Below, piece after piece: positions 1 to 6,712 of a stretch of DNA of 64,000 bases (position 1 is the first letter of the stretch; each line of letters starts with the position of its first letter). The notes below the pieces were generated by a model. It saw only the letters and a program-made list of their open reading frames with translations. It was not told the origin of the DNA and searched no databases. Source of the stretch: SIG440 sp045120135 (GTDB lineage: Bacteria > Bacillota > Clostridia > Monoglobales > Monoglobaceae); assembly GCA_045120135.1 (NCBI GenBank), contig JBGVEN010000018.1:1-64000 (forward strand), in the 5' to 3' direction. A program made the translations under genes and the position numbers.

Positions 1-41
1 TATTTAGCTGACCGATACTAATAGGTCGAGGGCTTGACCTA
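1..41 (+). rRNA. rrl: 23S ribosomal RNA, 3' end (partial)
   Basis: The first bases match the conserved 3' end of Firmicute 23S rRNA (GATACTAATAGGTCGAGG followed by GCTTGACC). Only the tail is present; the rest lies upstream of the window. It is followed by an AT-rich spacer of about 120 bases and then 5S rRNA, the normal rRNA operon order. The exact mature end is estimated. Confidence 0.93.
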
Positions 42-161
42 AACAATTATGGAGTAAGCCATATATAAAGAACAGAAAAACGAGATACTGAAACTTCTTC
101 GTTCAGTTTTTGACACAACGAATATTGAGGTCAAGACACCGGCATAGGTGTTTGACATATA

Positions 162-277
<116 letters not shown>

Positions 278-283
278 ACTGAT

Positions 284-312
284 AAAAGACATCCGTAAGG
301 GTGTCTTTTTTG
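284..312 (+). terminator. rRNA operon terminator
   Basis: AAAAGACATCC and GGGTGTCTTTT pair (one G.U) around a 5-base loop and run into Ts. It lies 6 bases after the 5S gene and ends the rRNA operon. Confidence 0.85.
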
Positions 313-316
313 TTGC

Positions 317-457
317 GTATCATCAGCGCTAACTCGCATGATGGTTGAAACACTTTGTGTTTCTGCCTGATCAGGGATTTGCTCTCGCAAATCCCAATCC
401 TGCGCTACCGATATGCCACCGGCATATCGTCTTAACGCTCCGGCTTTAGCGCTGAGA
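317..457. repeat. Foldback element with 5S-derived ends
   Basis: Bases 317-332 are the exact reverse complement of 5S positions 223-238 (16 of 16). A second copy of the core TTAGCGCTGA lies in plus orientation at 445-454, so the segment is bounded by inverted 10-11 base arms. Inside are three further hairpins: 347-363 (GAAACAC/GTGTTTC), about 371-393 (GGGATTTGC/GCAAATCCC) and 409-429 (CGATATGCC/GGCATATCG). No convincing gene lies here. It looks like a small REP- or MITE-like foldback associated with 5S sequence. Confidence 0.55.
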
Positions 458-508
458 ATGAAAACTATCAAACCTGGCGACCGCCCGGGAAAGTAAGACG
501 CTGTAGGA
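441..508 (+). pseudogene. Degenerate duplicate of the 5S rRNA 3' half
   Basis: CTTTAGCGCTGA, then GACCGCC(C/T)GGGAAAGTAAGACGCTG, recur in the same order and orientation as in the intact 5S gene 210-240 bases upstream. The intervening loop is diverged and there is no 5' half. The remnant has its own hairpin terminator just downstream. It reads as a leftover of a tandem 5S duplication or of recombination at the operon end. Confidence 0.7.
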
Positions 509-518
509 ATTTGCAAAG

Positions 519-546
519 CGGATATCCAAACGGATGTCCGTTTTTA
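519..546 (+). terminator. Second terminator after the 5S remnant
   Basis: CGGATATCC and GGATGTCCG pair (one G.U) around AAAC and run into TTTTTATTTT. It resembles the 284-312 terminator in loop and stem sequence, so it was probably duplicated with the 5S 3' half. Confidence 0.75.
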
Positions 547-571
547 TTTTGTAAATTTCTACAGCGTCTTT

Positions 572-775
572 TTATTGTTTTTTAAATTCTTCGCCGTTTA
601 TTAAATAATCAATTGAAACATTAAAGTATTTTGAGAGTTTGTTGAGCATATCCAGACTTGGTTCTCGTTTCCCATTTTCGTAGTGTGATAAAGCCTCGCG
701 TGAAATATTTAAGTCCATAGCTACTTTAAGTTGGTTTAAATTTTTTTCTTTTCTAATGGTTTTTAAACCTTTCAT
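572..775 (-). CDS. XRE-family helix-turn-helix regulator
   Basis: A 67-aa protein made up almost entirely of a Cro/C1-type helix-turn-helix: NLNQLKVAMDLNISREALS followed by HYENGKREPS, the usual recognition-helix neighbourhood. The start has a good ribosome-binding site (AAGAGGTG, 8 bases upstream). It is divergent from the lipoprotein gene at 855. The shared intergenic region holds four copies of the heptamer TGTTACA in palindromic arrangement, so it probably represses itself and the 855-3477 cassette. The DNA target is inferred from position only. Confidence 0.88.
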   Translation of the reverse strand: MKGLKTIRKEKNLNQLKVAMDLNISREALSHYENGKREPSLDMLNKLSKYFNVSIDYLINGEEFKKQ

Positions 776-786
776 AAAAACACCTC

Positions 787-837
787 TTGACTTTATTGTA
801 ACAATTTGTTACAATAAATATGTTACAAAATGTTACA
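787..837 (+). promoter_or_regulatory. Promoter with TGTTACA operators
   Basis: TTGACT (787-792), a 17-base spacer and TACAAT (810-815) form a promoter for the rightward genes. A perfect palindrome, ATTGTAACA-ATT-TGTTACAAT (795-815), fills the spacer and -10. Two further TGTTACA copies follow at 821-827 and 831-837. This is the natural operator of the divergent XRE regulator (inference). Confidence 0.7.
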
Positions 838-854
838 TAAAAGAGGGGATAAAA

Positions 855-1577
855 ATGAATAAATTCTTATTTGTAGTTTTTATTATAATAGTCAATTTAT
901 TATTTTGTTCTTGTAGCAATAGTCAAGAAGATATCTCTAACATACCTACAGAGGCGATAGTTGAACTGACAGAAGAAGATAAAGAGCTTAGCAAAAGAAC
1001 TGTTGAAAAATTTATGGGTGAAATTTGCAAATTTGATGTAGTTAATGCTAATAAATACATTGCAGGGGCAAATGAAGTAAATAGTAATTCAAGTGTAGAT
1101 ATTGATGAAGTGAAACAAAATATGTTAAACACAATTAAGGGAACGCTACTTGATGATTATAGAATGTATGATTTAATTGATAGAATATTTAATCAATGTT
1201 CGTATGAAATATTAAATTTATATGAGGAAGAAAATAGATATGTTTATGATATACAAGTTAAAATGTCTGATTTAGGGAGGTTTGCCCAAGATGTCCCCAA
1301 TGCTTTAAATGATGCTGTTCTTGAAGAAGTTATAGCCGAGTGTTTATATAAAGGCGTAATTACAGAGTCAGATTTATACAGTAAATATGTTCCAAAAGAT
1401 AAACAAAAAGCGTTTGAGAATGTTGCGGTTGATAAAATTATAGAAATATTAAATGAAAAGGTTGACAGTTATGTTTTTAATGCAAGAATGAAATTGAGTT
1501 TGATAAAAGTAAATGATGCTTGGTTGATAGATCGTGACTTAAGTGATATGGATGATTTTTTTGCAATGCTTAATTAG
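855..1577 (+). CDS. Putative lipoprotein of unknown function
   Basis: A 240-aa protein. The start at 855 is chosen because it follows an AGAGGGGA ribosome-binding site and begins a clean lipoprotein signal: MNKF, a hydrophobic stretch, then a Cys-rich lipobox with Cys18 or Cys20 as the lipidation site. The rest is acidic, largely helical in character and without a recognised motif; similar folds occur among Clostridia lipoproteins of unknown role. It is the first gene of an AT-rich cassette controlled by the divergent XRE regulator. Codon use is strongly A/T-ending, unlike the housekeeping genes further right. Confidence 0.82.
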   Translation: MNKFLFVVFIIIVNLLFCSCSNSQEDISNIPTEAIVELTEEDKELSKRTVEKFMGEICKFDVVNANKYIAGANEVNSNSSVDIDEVKQNMLNTIKGTLLDDYRMYDLIDRIFNQCSYEILNLYEEENRYVYDIQVKMSDLGRFAQDVPNALNDAVLEEVIAECLYKGVITESDLYSKYVPKDKQKAFENVAVDKIIEILNEKVDSYVFNARMKLSLIKVNDAWLIDRDLSDMDDFFAMLN

Positions 1578-1629
1578 AACATGGCTAGCGGGAAGTAGTA
1601 AAACATAAATTAGATGAGGAGAAAAGATA

Positions 1630-1845
1630 ATGGCAGGTACAGAGTGTCCTAAGTGTAAAAAACTAACATTTTTTAAAACGACAACCGGACGAAAGTGTTC
1701 TAAGTGTGGTTGGGAAATGAGAGAACCAGCACGAACAAACGGTAAATTACCTGGTCCCGGTAAACGTTGCAGCAGTTGTGGAAAGATGCAAGTTTTTAAC
1801 AATAAATGCCGTAATTGCGGAGTGGAGTATGGCAAAGGAAAATAA
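1630..1845 (+). CDS. Small double zinc-ribbon protein
   Basis: A 71-aa basic protein with four CxxC knuckles: Cys6/Cys9, Cys23/Cys26, Cys47/Cys50 and Cys60/Cys63. The first two and last two pairs each look like one zinc ribbon, joined by a Gly/Pro-rich linker (GKLPGPGKR). There is no signal peptide or membrane segment, so it should be cytoplasmic. GAGGAG lies 8 bases before the ATG. It is co-directional with the lipoprotein and the following genes. Such ribbons bind nucleic acid or protein; the partner here is unknown. Confidence 0.8.
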   Translation: MAGTECPKCKKLTFFKTTTGRKCSKCGWEMREPARTNGKLPGPGKRCSSCGKMQVFNNKCRNCGVEYGKGK

Positions 1846-1860
1846 GAAAGGGAAGTATAA

Positions 1861-1983
1861 ATGAGTAACAAACTGAAGACGGGAAAGAAAATATTAGAGA
1901 TTAGTTCGGCAATTATTGCATTAATGATAGGTGGGATAGATGCGTTTGAGCGGATTAAAGAAGCTTTTAATAAGGAGGGATAA
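1861..1983 (+). CDS. 40-aa peptide with one hydrophobic segment
   Basis: ATG at 1861, 15 bases after the zinc-ribbon stop, is preceded by AAAGGGAAG and opens a 40-codon frame ending at 1983. The peptide has a basic N-terminus, a central hydrophobic stretch (SSAIIALMIGGI) and a charged C-terminus. It may be a single-pass or amphipathic membrane peptide. Its stop lies just after the ribosome-binding site (AAGGAGGG) of the next gene, which argues that it is translated as part of the operon. No homologue is recognised. Confidence 0.55.
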   Translation: MSNKLKTGKKILEISSAIIALMIGGIDAFERIKEAFNKEG

Positions 1984-1989
1984 ATAATT

Positions 1990-3117
1990 ATGGATGATTT
2001 GACGGGGATTTTACAAAATGAAAATACTGAAGGTAAGCGAGAGTGTAGGCAAAATAAAAAAAAGAAAAAATTAATTTTCTTTGCGGGAATAGTTTTATTA
2101 ATTATGATAATGACTATAGTTTTTTTAAAATGCATTATCATTCCACAGAATAAATATAATCAAGCATTATCACTAATTGAAGAGAAAGAATACTTGAAAA
2201 GTTATACTTTATTTAAAAGCCTTGGGGATTATAAAGATTCCGAAAGTATAATAAAAAATTTTAGATTTTTGCCAAAGCAAGTAAAGGAATATAATTCTGA
2301 AAGAGAAATAAACACAATGGACTATATATATAGTGCTGATAATAATTACTTAAAAGTTATAAATAGCTATTATGGACCGACTGTTATTCAATATACATTT
2401 GATGATAATGGTAATTGTATAGAGGTAAAAGAAGGTGATTACATTAGAAGATATTGGTATGATAATAATGGAAATTGCACAAGGATATTATATCCAAATT
2501 CTGAAACAATATATAAATATGATGAGAAAGGTAACAAAGTAGAAGAAACAAGTGTTCATGATACTTTTACACATACAAGAGAGTATATTTATGATAGCAA
2601 TAATAATTGTATAAGGGAGTTGGAACATTGGTCTACCCATTATGGGGTTTCTATAACTGAATATACATACAATAAAGAGGGGAAATGCATTAAAGAAGAA
2701 GAAATCGATAGCGAAGGAAATCGTGAATTAATCGAAGAATATTCTTATGATGAAAGAGGGAATTGTATACAAGCCTATGATCCTAATGTAAATAGAATAT
2801 TTAGCATGGAAGGACCATCAAGAGTTACAAAAAATATTTATGATGAAAATGGGAATTGTATTAAAGAAACACATACTTTTTCTTATGACAATGGAAGTGT
2901 TAGTGAAAATACTACTGAGTATGTTTATGATGAAAACGGAAATTGTATAGAAGAAATATGGGGTGCTTGGAAAGACGAATACACATATGATGAAAATGGG
3001 AATTGTATAAAAAAAATACACAAAAGTGAGTATGGAACAGACTATACGGAATACAAAGATTACTTTATTATATACGCAAGGCAAGATTTAGATAGTTTTA
3101 AAGAAACGGATATTTAG
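1990..3117 (+). CDS. Membrane-anchored Cys-bearing YD-repeat protein
   Basis: A 375-aa protein. After a Lys-rich cytoplasmic start there is one transmembrane segment (about residues 28-50). A short TPR-like stretch follows that ends in LGDYKDS, a motif common in Clostridia surface proteins. The C-terminal two thirds carries about nine YD-type repeats of the form YDENGNCI, eight of them with a Cys at the same place. YD repeats are known from RHS/wall-associated proteins, which build beta-cage shells, but this protein lacks the RHS core and toxin tip. It is probably extracytoplasmic. The regularly spaced Cys residues are unusual. Confidence 0.78.
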   Translation: MDDLTGILQNENTEGKRECRQNKKKKKLIFFAGIVLLIMIMTIVFLKCIIIPQNKYNQALSLIEEKEYLKSYTLFKSLGDYKDSESIIKNFRFLPKQVKEYNSEREINTMDYIYSADNNYLKVINSYYGPTVIQYTFDDNGNCIEVKEGDYIRRYWYDNNGNCTRILYPNSETIYKYDEKGNKVEETSVHDTFTHTREYIYDSNNNCIRELEHWSTHYGVSITEYTYNKEGKCIKEEEIDSEGNRELIEEYSYDERGNCIQAYDPNVNRIFSMEGPSRVTKNIYDENGNCIKETHTFSYDNGSVSENTTEYVYDENGNCIEEIWGAWKDEYTYDENGNCIKKIHKSEYGTDYTEYKDYFIIYARQDLDSFKETDI

Positions 3118-3129
3118 GAGGATAATACA

Positions 3130-3477
3130 ATGTATTATATTTTACTTGTAATCAGATTAGTTTTTATTTTTGGAGCGAAGAAATTTGCGAAGCAGTATAT
3201 TGAAACCGGAGAGAAAAAAGGACTCTGTTACACAGGAATGGGAATATCTATATTTTCGGTTATAGTTTCGCTAATTAATATGCGGAATTGTTTGGATACA
3301 ATGTCAATGTTGGATGAAAGAGATTATTACGGAGTAGGATTAGGAAGTGAGGCGGATGGGATATATGGATTAGCTGTATTAATGTTTTTAGCATCTATTG
3401 TGATGATTGTTTTGGCAATTTGGGCAATTCGTAAATATTATTTTGTGTTAAAGCCTAAGAGCGGCGTTGAGGAATGA
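3130..3477 (+). CDS. Small integral membrane protein
   Basis: A 115-aa protein with three hydrophobic stretches: the N-terminal dozen residues, about 35-52 and about 78-98. A charged, Gly-rich loop lies between the last two. AGGAGG lies before the ATG and the gap to the YD-repeat gene is 12 bases, so they are co-transcribed. It is the last gene of the AT-rich cassette. No family is recognised. Confidence 0.75.
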   Translation: MYYILLVIRLVFIFGAKKFAKQYIETGEKKGLCYTGMGISIFSVIVSLINMRNCLDTMSMLDERDYYGVGLGSEADGIYGLAVLMFLASIVMIVLAIWAIRKYYFVLKPKSGVEE

Positions 3478-3496
3478 GAAGTGCAAAAGGATAGTT

Positions 3497-3590
3497 CCAA
3501 TCAGGGGCAATCAGGGGCAATCAGGGAGACGGTTCTTCCAATCAGGGGGACGGTTCTTCCGAAGACAGGGGGACGGTTCCTGCGTCATGT
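3497..3590 (+). repeat. GGGGACGGTTC short repeats, cluster 1
   Basis: CAATCAGGGGCAATCAGGGG leads into three tandem units of (A/G)GGGGACGGTTC(T/C)T (about 3529, 3548 and 3571). The same core recurs at 4208. Short GGGGACGGTTC repeats are widespread between Clostridia genes and have been linked to REP-type repeats; no transposase is present here. A 64-codon open frame across them is not considered a gene. Confidence 0.7.
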
Positions 3591-3627
3591 TACTTATTTT
3601 CTAAAAAAACATAAAAATTATTATGAC

Positions 3628-3669
3628 AAAACCTCTCAGGTGCATTTACATAAGTACCTGAGAGGTTTT
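3628..3669 (+). terminator. Terminator closing the cassette
   Basis: AAAACCTCTCAGGT and ACCTGAGAGGTTTT form a perfect 14-bp stem with a 14-base loop. The arms are A/T-flanked, so it can work in both directions. Confidence 0.8.
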
Positions 3670-3741
3670 CCTTAAATGCTTTTTTAGTTATATAAATGCT
3701 TTAAATGGCACATAATATAATTAAAGGAGATGAATTAAATT

Positions 3742-4185
3742 ATGAAAAAAATAATATCGTTAACAGCTATGGTATTTTTGTTTGTGTGCTTTATGACGGG
3801 TTGTGCTATGGTTAAAAGTGGCGAAAGAGCCGCAGAGCAAGGCGTACAAAAGGTGGAAGAGGGAGCTTCTTCGCTTATGAATGACGGAAAGGCTATGCTG
3901 AACGAAGGAAAAGACATGCTTCAAGGAGATGGCGTGAACAAGGATGGTTCCGCTACCACAAATGAAGAAAAATCCAAGTTTATAGGCGAGGAAAAAGCAA
4001 AAGAAATCGCTTTAAAAAAAGCAAATGTGACTACAGAAAGTGTGATTTTTGATAAAGTTGAGCTTGACCACGATGACGGAGTATGGAGATATGAAGTTGA
4101 TTTTAAAAAAGATACAACTGAGTATGATACGGAGATTAATGCAATTGACGGTTCAATTTTAAAATGGGAAGTAGATAATAAGTAG
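3742..4185 (+). CDS. PepSY-domain lipoprotein
   Basis: A 147-aa protein with a lipoprotein signal (MKKIISLTAMVFLFVCFMTG followed by Cys21). A helical, Ala/Glu-rich linker follows at about 25-65. A PepSY domain occupies about 75-147: IGEEKAKEIALKKA, then a strand ending in YEVDF and a final DGSILKWEVD, the family's standard ending. PepSY lipoproteins are thought to modulate proteases or signalling at the membrane surface. AAAGGAGATG precedes the start. It is monocistronic, lying between two repeat clusters. Confidence 0.85.
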   Translation: MKKIISLTAMVFLFVCFMTGCAMVKSGERAAEQGVQKVEEGASSLMNDGKAMLNEGKDMLQGDGVNKDGSATTNEEKSKFIGEEKAKEIALKKANVTTESVIFDKVELDHDDGVWRYEVDFKKDTTEYDTEINAIDGSILKWEVDNK

Positions 4186-4189
4186 CATA

Positions 4190-4240
4190 TTCAAGGGGAC
4201 GAAGATAAGACAAGGGGACGGTTCTTGTGTCTCGTTGGTT
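4190..4240 (+). repeat. GGGGACGGTTC short repeats, cluster 2
   Basis: CAAGGGGACG (4191-4200) and GACAAGGGGACGGTTCTTGTG (about 4209-4229) repeat the core seen at 3529-3580, directly after the PepSY gene and in the same orientation. The CAAGGGGACGG..TTGTGTCTCG part can fold into a weak hairpin. Confidence 0.65.
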
Positions 4241-4315
4241 CTTTTCTTAAAATTTAAAATCATTATATAAATCTCCAAAACTTGCACATACTAAGTGCGA
4301 AAGGGGAGATATAAA

Positions 4316-4444
4316 ATGGAAGAAAAAGATATTAAAAAAGATTGCGACAAGTGTTCAAAAAAGCTGACAGATGCCGGAAAGATAAAGGGCAAAATTGATG
4401 TTCACGATACTCGTGAACGCAAAGATGGCCCGGGCGGAAATTAA
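4316..4444 (+). CDS. 42-aa hydrophilic Cys-pair peptide
   Basis: ATG at 4316 follows AAAGGGGAGAT and opens a 42-codon frame that stops inside a terminator stem. The peptide is highly charged, with a single CDKC motif near residues 14-17 and a Gly-rich end. A strong ribosome-binding site and an immediately following terminator support a real gene. No function is recognised; a small metal- or spore-related protein is possible. Confidence 0.6.
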   Translation: MEEKDIKKDCDKCSKKLTDAGKIKGKIDVHDTRERKDGPGGN

Positions 4445-4473
4445 AAAAGACATCCTTACGGATGTCTTTTTTG
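4443..4473 (+). terminator. Terminator of the 42-aa gene
   Basis: AAAAAAGACATCC and GGATGTCTTTTTT form a perfect stem around TTAC and overlap the stop codon. The stem is nearly the same sequence as the rRNA terminator at 284. Confidence 0.9.
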
Positions 4474-4579
4474 TTCCTATATGGTACAGAATGACGGGAT
4501 GACAGAACACTCCTTTGGTTTTTGCATAAAATGTAGTATCCTGCTTTTTGCAGGAAACAATAAAAAGGAGAATGACAGA

Positions 4580-4885
4580 ATGAATCCTGAAGAATACAAT
4601 GAAATGGAACAAACAGCTGGTTTTGGCGGATGTGACGACCGCAATGACGGATGCGCTACCGTGAATTATCAGTATGCAAATATCAGTGTTCCGGTAGAGG
4701 TAAAGCCCAAAACCCGTGCAGGTGAGGTAACAATAGAATGTTGTGACGAGCCTTGCATTGAGTGTTGTGCAGATGACTGCGGAACCGGCCTAAATATAGT
4801 TATCACTCAAAAAGTGTGTATAAAAATACCCATCAGATACCAGATTGAGGCTTGCGTTAGTGAAGAAAGCATAAGTTGCGACTAA
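4580..4885 (+). CDS. Cysteine-rich small protein
   Basis: A 101-aa acidic protein; start at 4580 chosen after AAAAAGGAGA. About eleven Cys residues lie in the middle and C-terminal parts, including IECCDEPCIECCADDCG. A beta-strand-like tail (VITQKVCIKIPIRYQIEACV) resembles the strands of Clostridia spore-coat or exosporium Cys-rich proteins. There is no signal peptide. A spore-coat role is a guess; the sequence shows only a metal-binding or disulfide-rich protein followed by its own terminator. Confidence 0.75.
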   Translation: MNPEEYNEMEQTAGFGGCDDRNDGCATVNYQYANISVPVEVKPKTRAGEVTIECCDEPCIECCADDCGTGLNIVITQKVCIKIPIRYQIEACVSEESISCD

Positions 4886-4911
4886 AATTTAAAACAGGTC
4901 TGATTTATAGC

Positions 4912-4946
4912 AAAAGATATCCTCTTTGAGAGGATATCTTTTTTGT
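4912..4946 (+). terminator. Terminator after the Cys-rich gene
   Basis: AAAAGATATCCTCT and AGAGGATATCTTTT form a perfect 14-bp stem around TTG, followed by Ts. Confidence 0.9.
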
Positions 4947-5103
4947 TTTAAAGGTATAAATTAGATAATTATATTGTAAAACTTTGCTTATTATGTTATA
5001 CTGTCTTAAAAACACATAGCTAAAAAATCAAATAAATCTTGTTATAGTGGTAATTTGAACTAGAGTGAAGGATTTGTTTATCAATAGAAAGGAACTTGAA
5101 CTT

Positions 5104-6414
5104 ATGAAAAAAGGAAATGTGTGGGCACTTTTGCCCATTGGCGTATTTTTAGTTTTATATCTGGGATTTGGTATTACCTTTGAGTACATACTCAAAATCC
5201 CAATGGGTTTTTATAATATCCCTATTGTGGTGACATTTCTTGCCGCTCTTTTGGTTGCGTGTATCCAGAACCGCAAGCTCAGCTTTGATGAAAAGCTTGA
5301 GCTTATGGGTAAAGGCGTAGGCGATAAGAATATTATCACAATGATTCTGATATTCTTGGAAGCAGGAATATTCGTCGGTGTTGTCGGCAGAGAAAGTGCG
5401 GAAAGTGTTGCATACTTTATGCTGTCGATAATCCCTGCTAAGTTCGCAGTTGCAGTTTTGTTTGTGGTAGGCTGCTTTGTTTCGCTTGCTATGGGGACTT
5501 CGGTCGGAACAATAACTCTTCTGACTCCGATAGCGGTAGCGGTTGCCAATGCTTCTAGCTTTGATATGGCGCTTTGCGTTGCATCGGTTATCGGCGGAGC
5601 AATGTTTGGTGATAATCTGTCGTTTATATCCGACACAACCATTGCGGCGTGCAACGGTCAGGGTTGTAAAATGCGTGATAAGTTCCGTGCAAACTTCTTT
5701 ATTGCACTTCCGGCGGCAATTGCTACACTTGTATTAATACTTGTTCTGTCTCTTATCGGTGATATAAAAGGTGCGGTAGCGAATGATTACAGCCTGGTAA
5801 GAATAATTCCGTATCTGCTTGTTTTGATAGGCGGAATTGCCGGCATCAATGTTTTTCTTGTACTTTTAATAGGAATTGTGTCCGGCTCGGTCATAATGCT
5901 CGCAACAGGCGGAACAACCGCAACGGCACTTCTCGGAAATATGGGTACGGGCGCTGCAGGAATGTTTGAAACAACAATGGTGGCAATACTTGTTTCTGCA
6001 ATTTGTGCACTTATCCGTGAATTCGGCGGCTTTGATTCGCTTTTAAATGGAATTAAAAAGGTGTTTAGAGGCAAAAAGGGCGGTCAGCTTGGAATGGGCG
6101 TACTTGTGGGTGCGCTTGACATTGCAACAGCTAACAATACAGTGGCAATAGTTATGGCAAACCCAATTGCAAAGGAAATTGCAACAGAATACGACATTTC
6201 GGCAAAGAAAACCGCATCAATTCTTGATACATTTTCCTGTGTATTTCAGGGGATAATTCCATACGGTGCTCAGATGCTTGTGGCAATTTCGGCGGTTAAT
6301 GCGTTAGGCTATGAAATCTCAGCCTTTGAGATTATTCCCAAGCTGTTTTATCCGTATCTGCTCCTTGTAAGCTCGCTGATATTTATTTTTGCCGTTCCGG
6401 AAAAGAGTGAGTAA
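5104..6414 (+). CDS. NhaC-family Na+/H+ antiporter
   Basis: A 436-aa polytopic membrane protein with about eleven hydrophobic segments. Motifs typical of the Na+/H+ antiporter superfamily are present: MGTSVGTITLLTPIAVA, GGAMFGDNLSFISDTTIAA and GALDIATANNTVAIVMANP. The start at 5104 (ATG, GAAAGGAAC upstream, directly before the first membrane segment) is preferred over an in-frame GTG at 5065. It is expected to exchange Na+ (or an organic acid/amine) for protons at the cytoplasmic membrane. It is monocistronic. Confidence 0.88.
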   Translation: MKKGNVWALLPIGVFLVLYLGFGITFEYILKIPMGFYNIPIVVTFLAALLVACIQNRKLSFDEKLELMGKGVGDKNIITMILIFLEAGIFVGVVGRESAESVAYFMLSIIPAKFAVAVLFVVGCFVSLAMGTSVGTITLLTPIAVAVANASSFDMALCVASVIGGAMFGDNLSFISDTTIAACNGQGCKMRDKFRANFFIALPAAIATLVLILVLSLIGDIKGAVANDYSLVRIIPYLLVLIGGIAGINVFLVLLIGIVSGSVIMLATGGTTATALLGNMGTGAAGMFETTMVAILVSAICALIREFGGFDSLLNGIKKVFRGKKGGQLGMGVLVGALDIATANNTVAIVMANPIAKEIATEYDISAKKTASILDTFSCVFQGIIPYGAQMLVAISAVNALGYEISAFEIIPKLFYPYLLLVSSLIFIFAVPEKSE

Positions 6415-6420
6415 CAATTT

Positions 6421-6707
6421 AAAAGGCATCCGTAAGGATGCCTCAGACTGTCGAAAAACTTGGTCTACCGCAAGCAAATAAAAGCAAAATAAATGTAGGG
6501 TATGGCATTTATGACATACCGAAGTATAAAAAACGGTGCGGTTTTCATCGAGAAAACCGCACCGTTGCTTGCTTTTCGCAAAATTGTTCTCTACCGTACA
6601 CCAGTACGCCGACGAAAACAATTTTACAAAATATACCGGCGTTTTTCGGCATCTGCTCAGCGTGTCGACTTTATCGACACGCTGAGGCATCAGTAAGGAT
6701 GCCTTTT
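6421..6707. mobile_element. MITE-like element, 287 bp
   Basis: The two ends are inverted repeats of about 38 bp with 32 matches (left 6421-6458; right 6670-6707), beginning AAAAGGCATCC and containing GATGCCTCAG then TGTCGA. Each end is also a small hairpin that could act as a terminator. The interior carries a perfect 15-bp hairpin (6532-6566, AACGGTGCGGTTTTC), a smaller hairpin with GGTATG/CATACC arms at about 6519-6540, and GTGTCGA/TCGACAC (about 6661-6680). No coding frame is credible. It sits between the antiporter and LysR genes; a partner transposase is not in this window. Confidence 0.7.
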
Positions 6708-6712
6708 ATGTT

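Noticed and set aside
3481..3675. 64-aa frame after the AT-rich cassette
   Set aside because: It reads through GGGGACGGTTC repeats and into a terminator stem, with no ribosome-binding site.
5065..5103. GTG start extending the antiporter by 13 residues
   Set aside because: No ribosome-binding site, and the charged extension precedes a normal membrane start at 5104.
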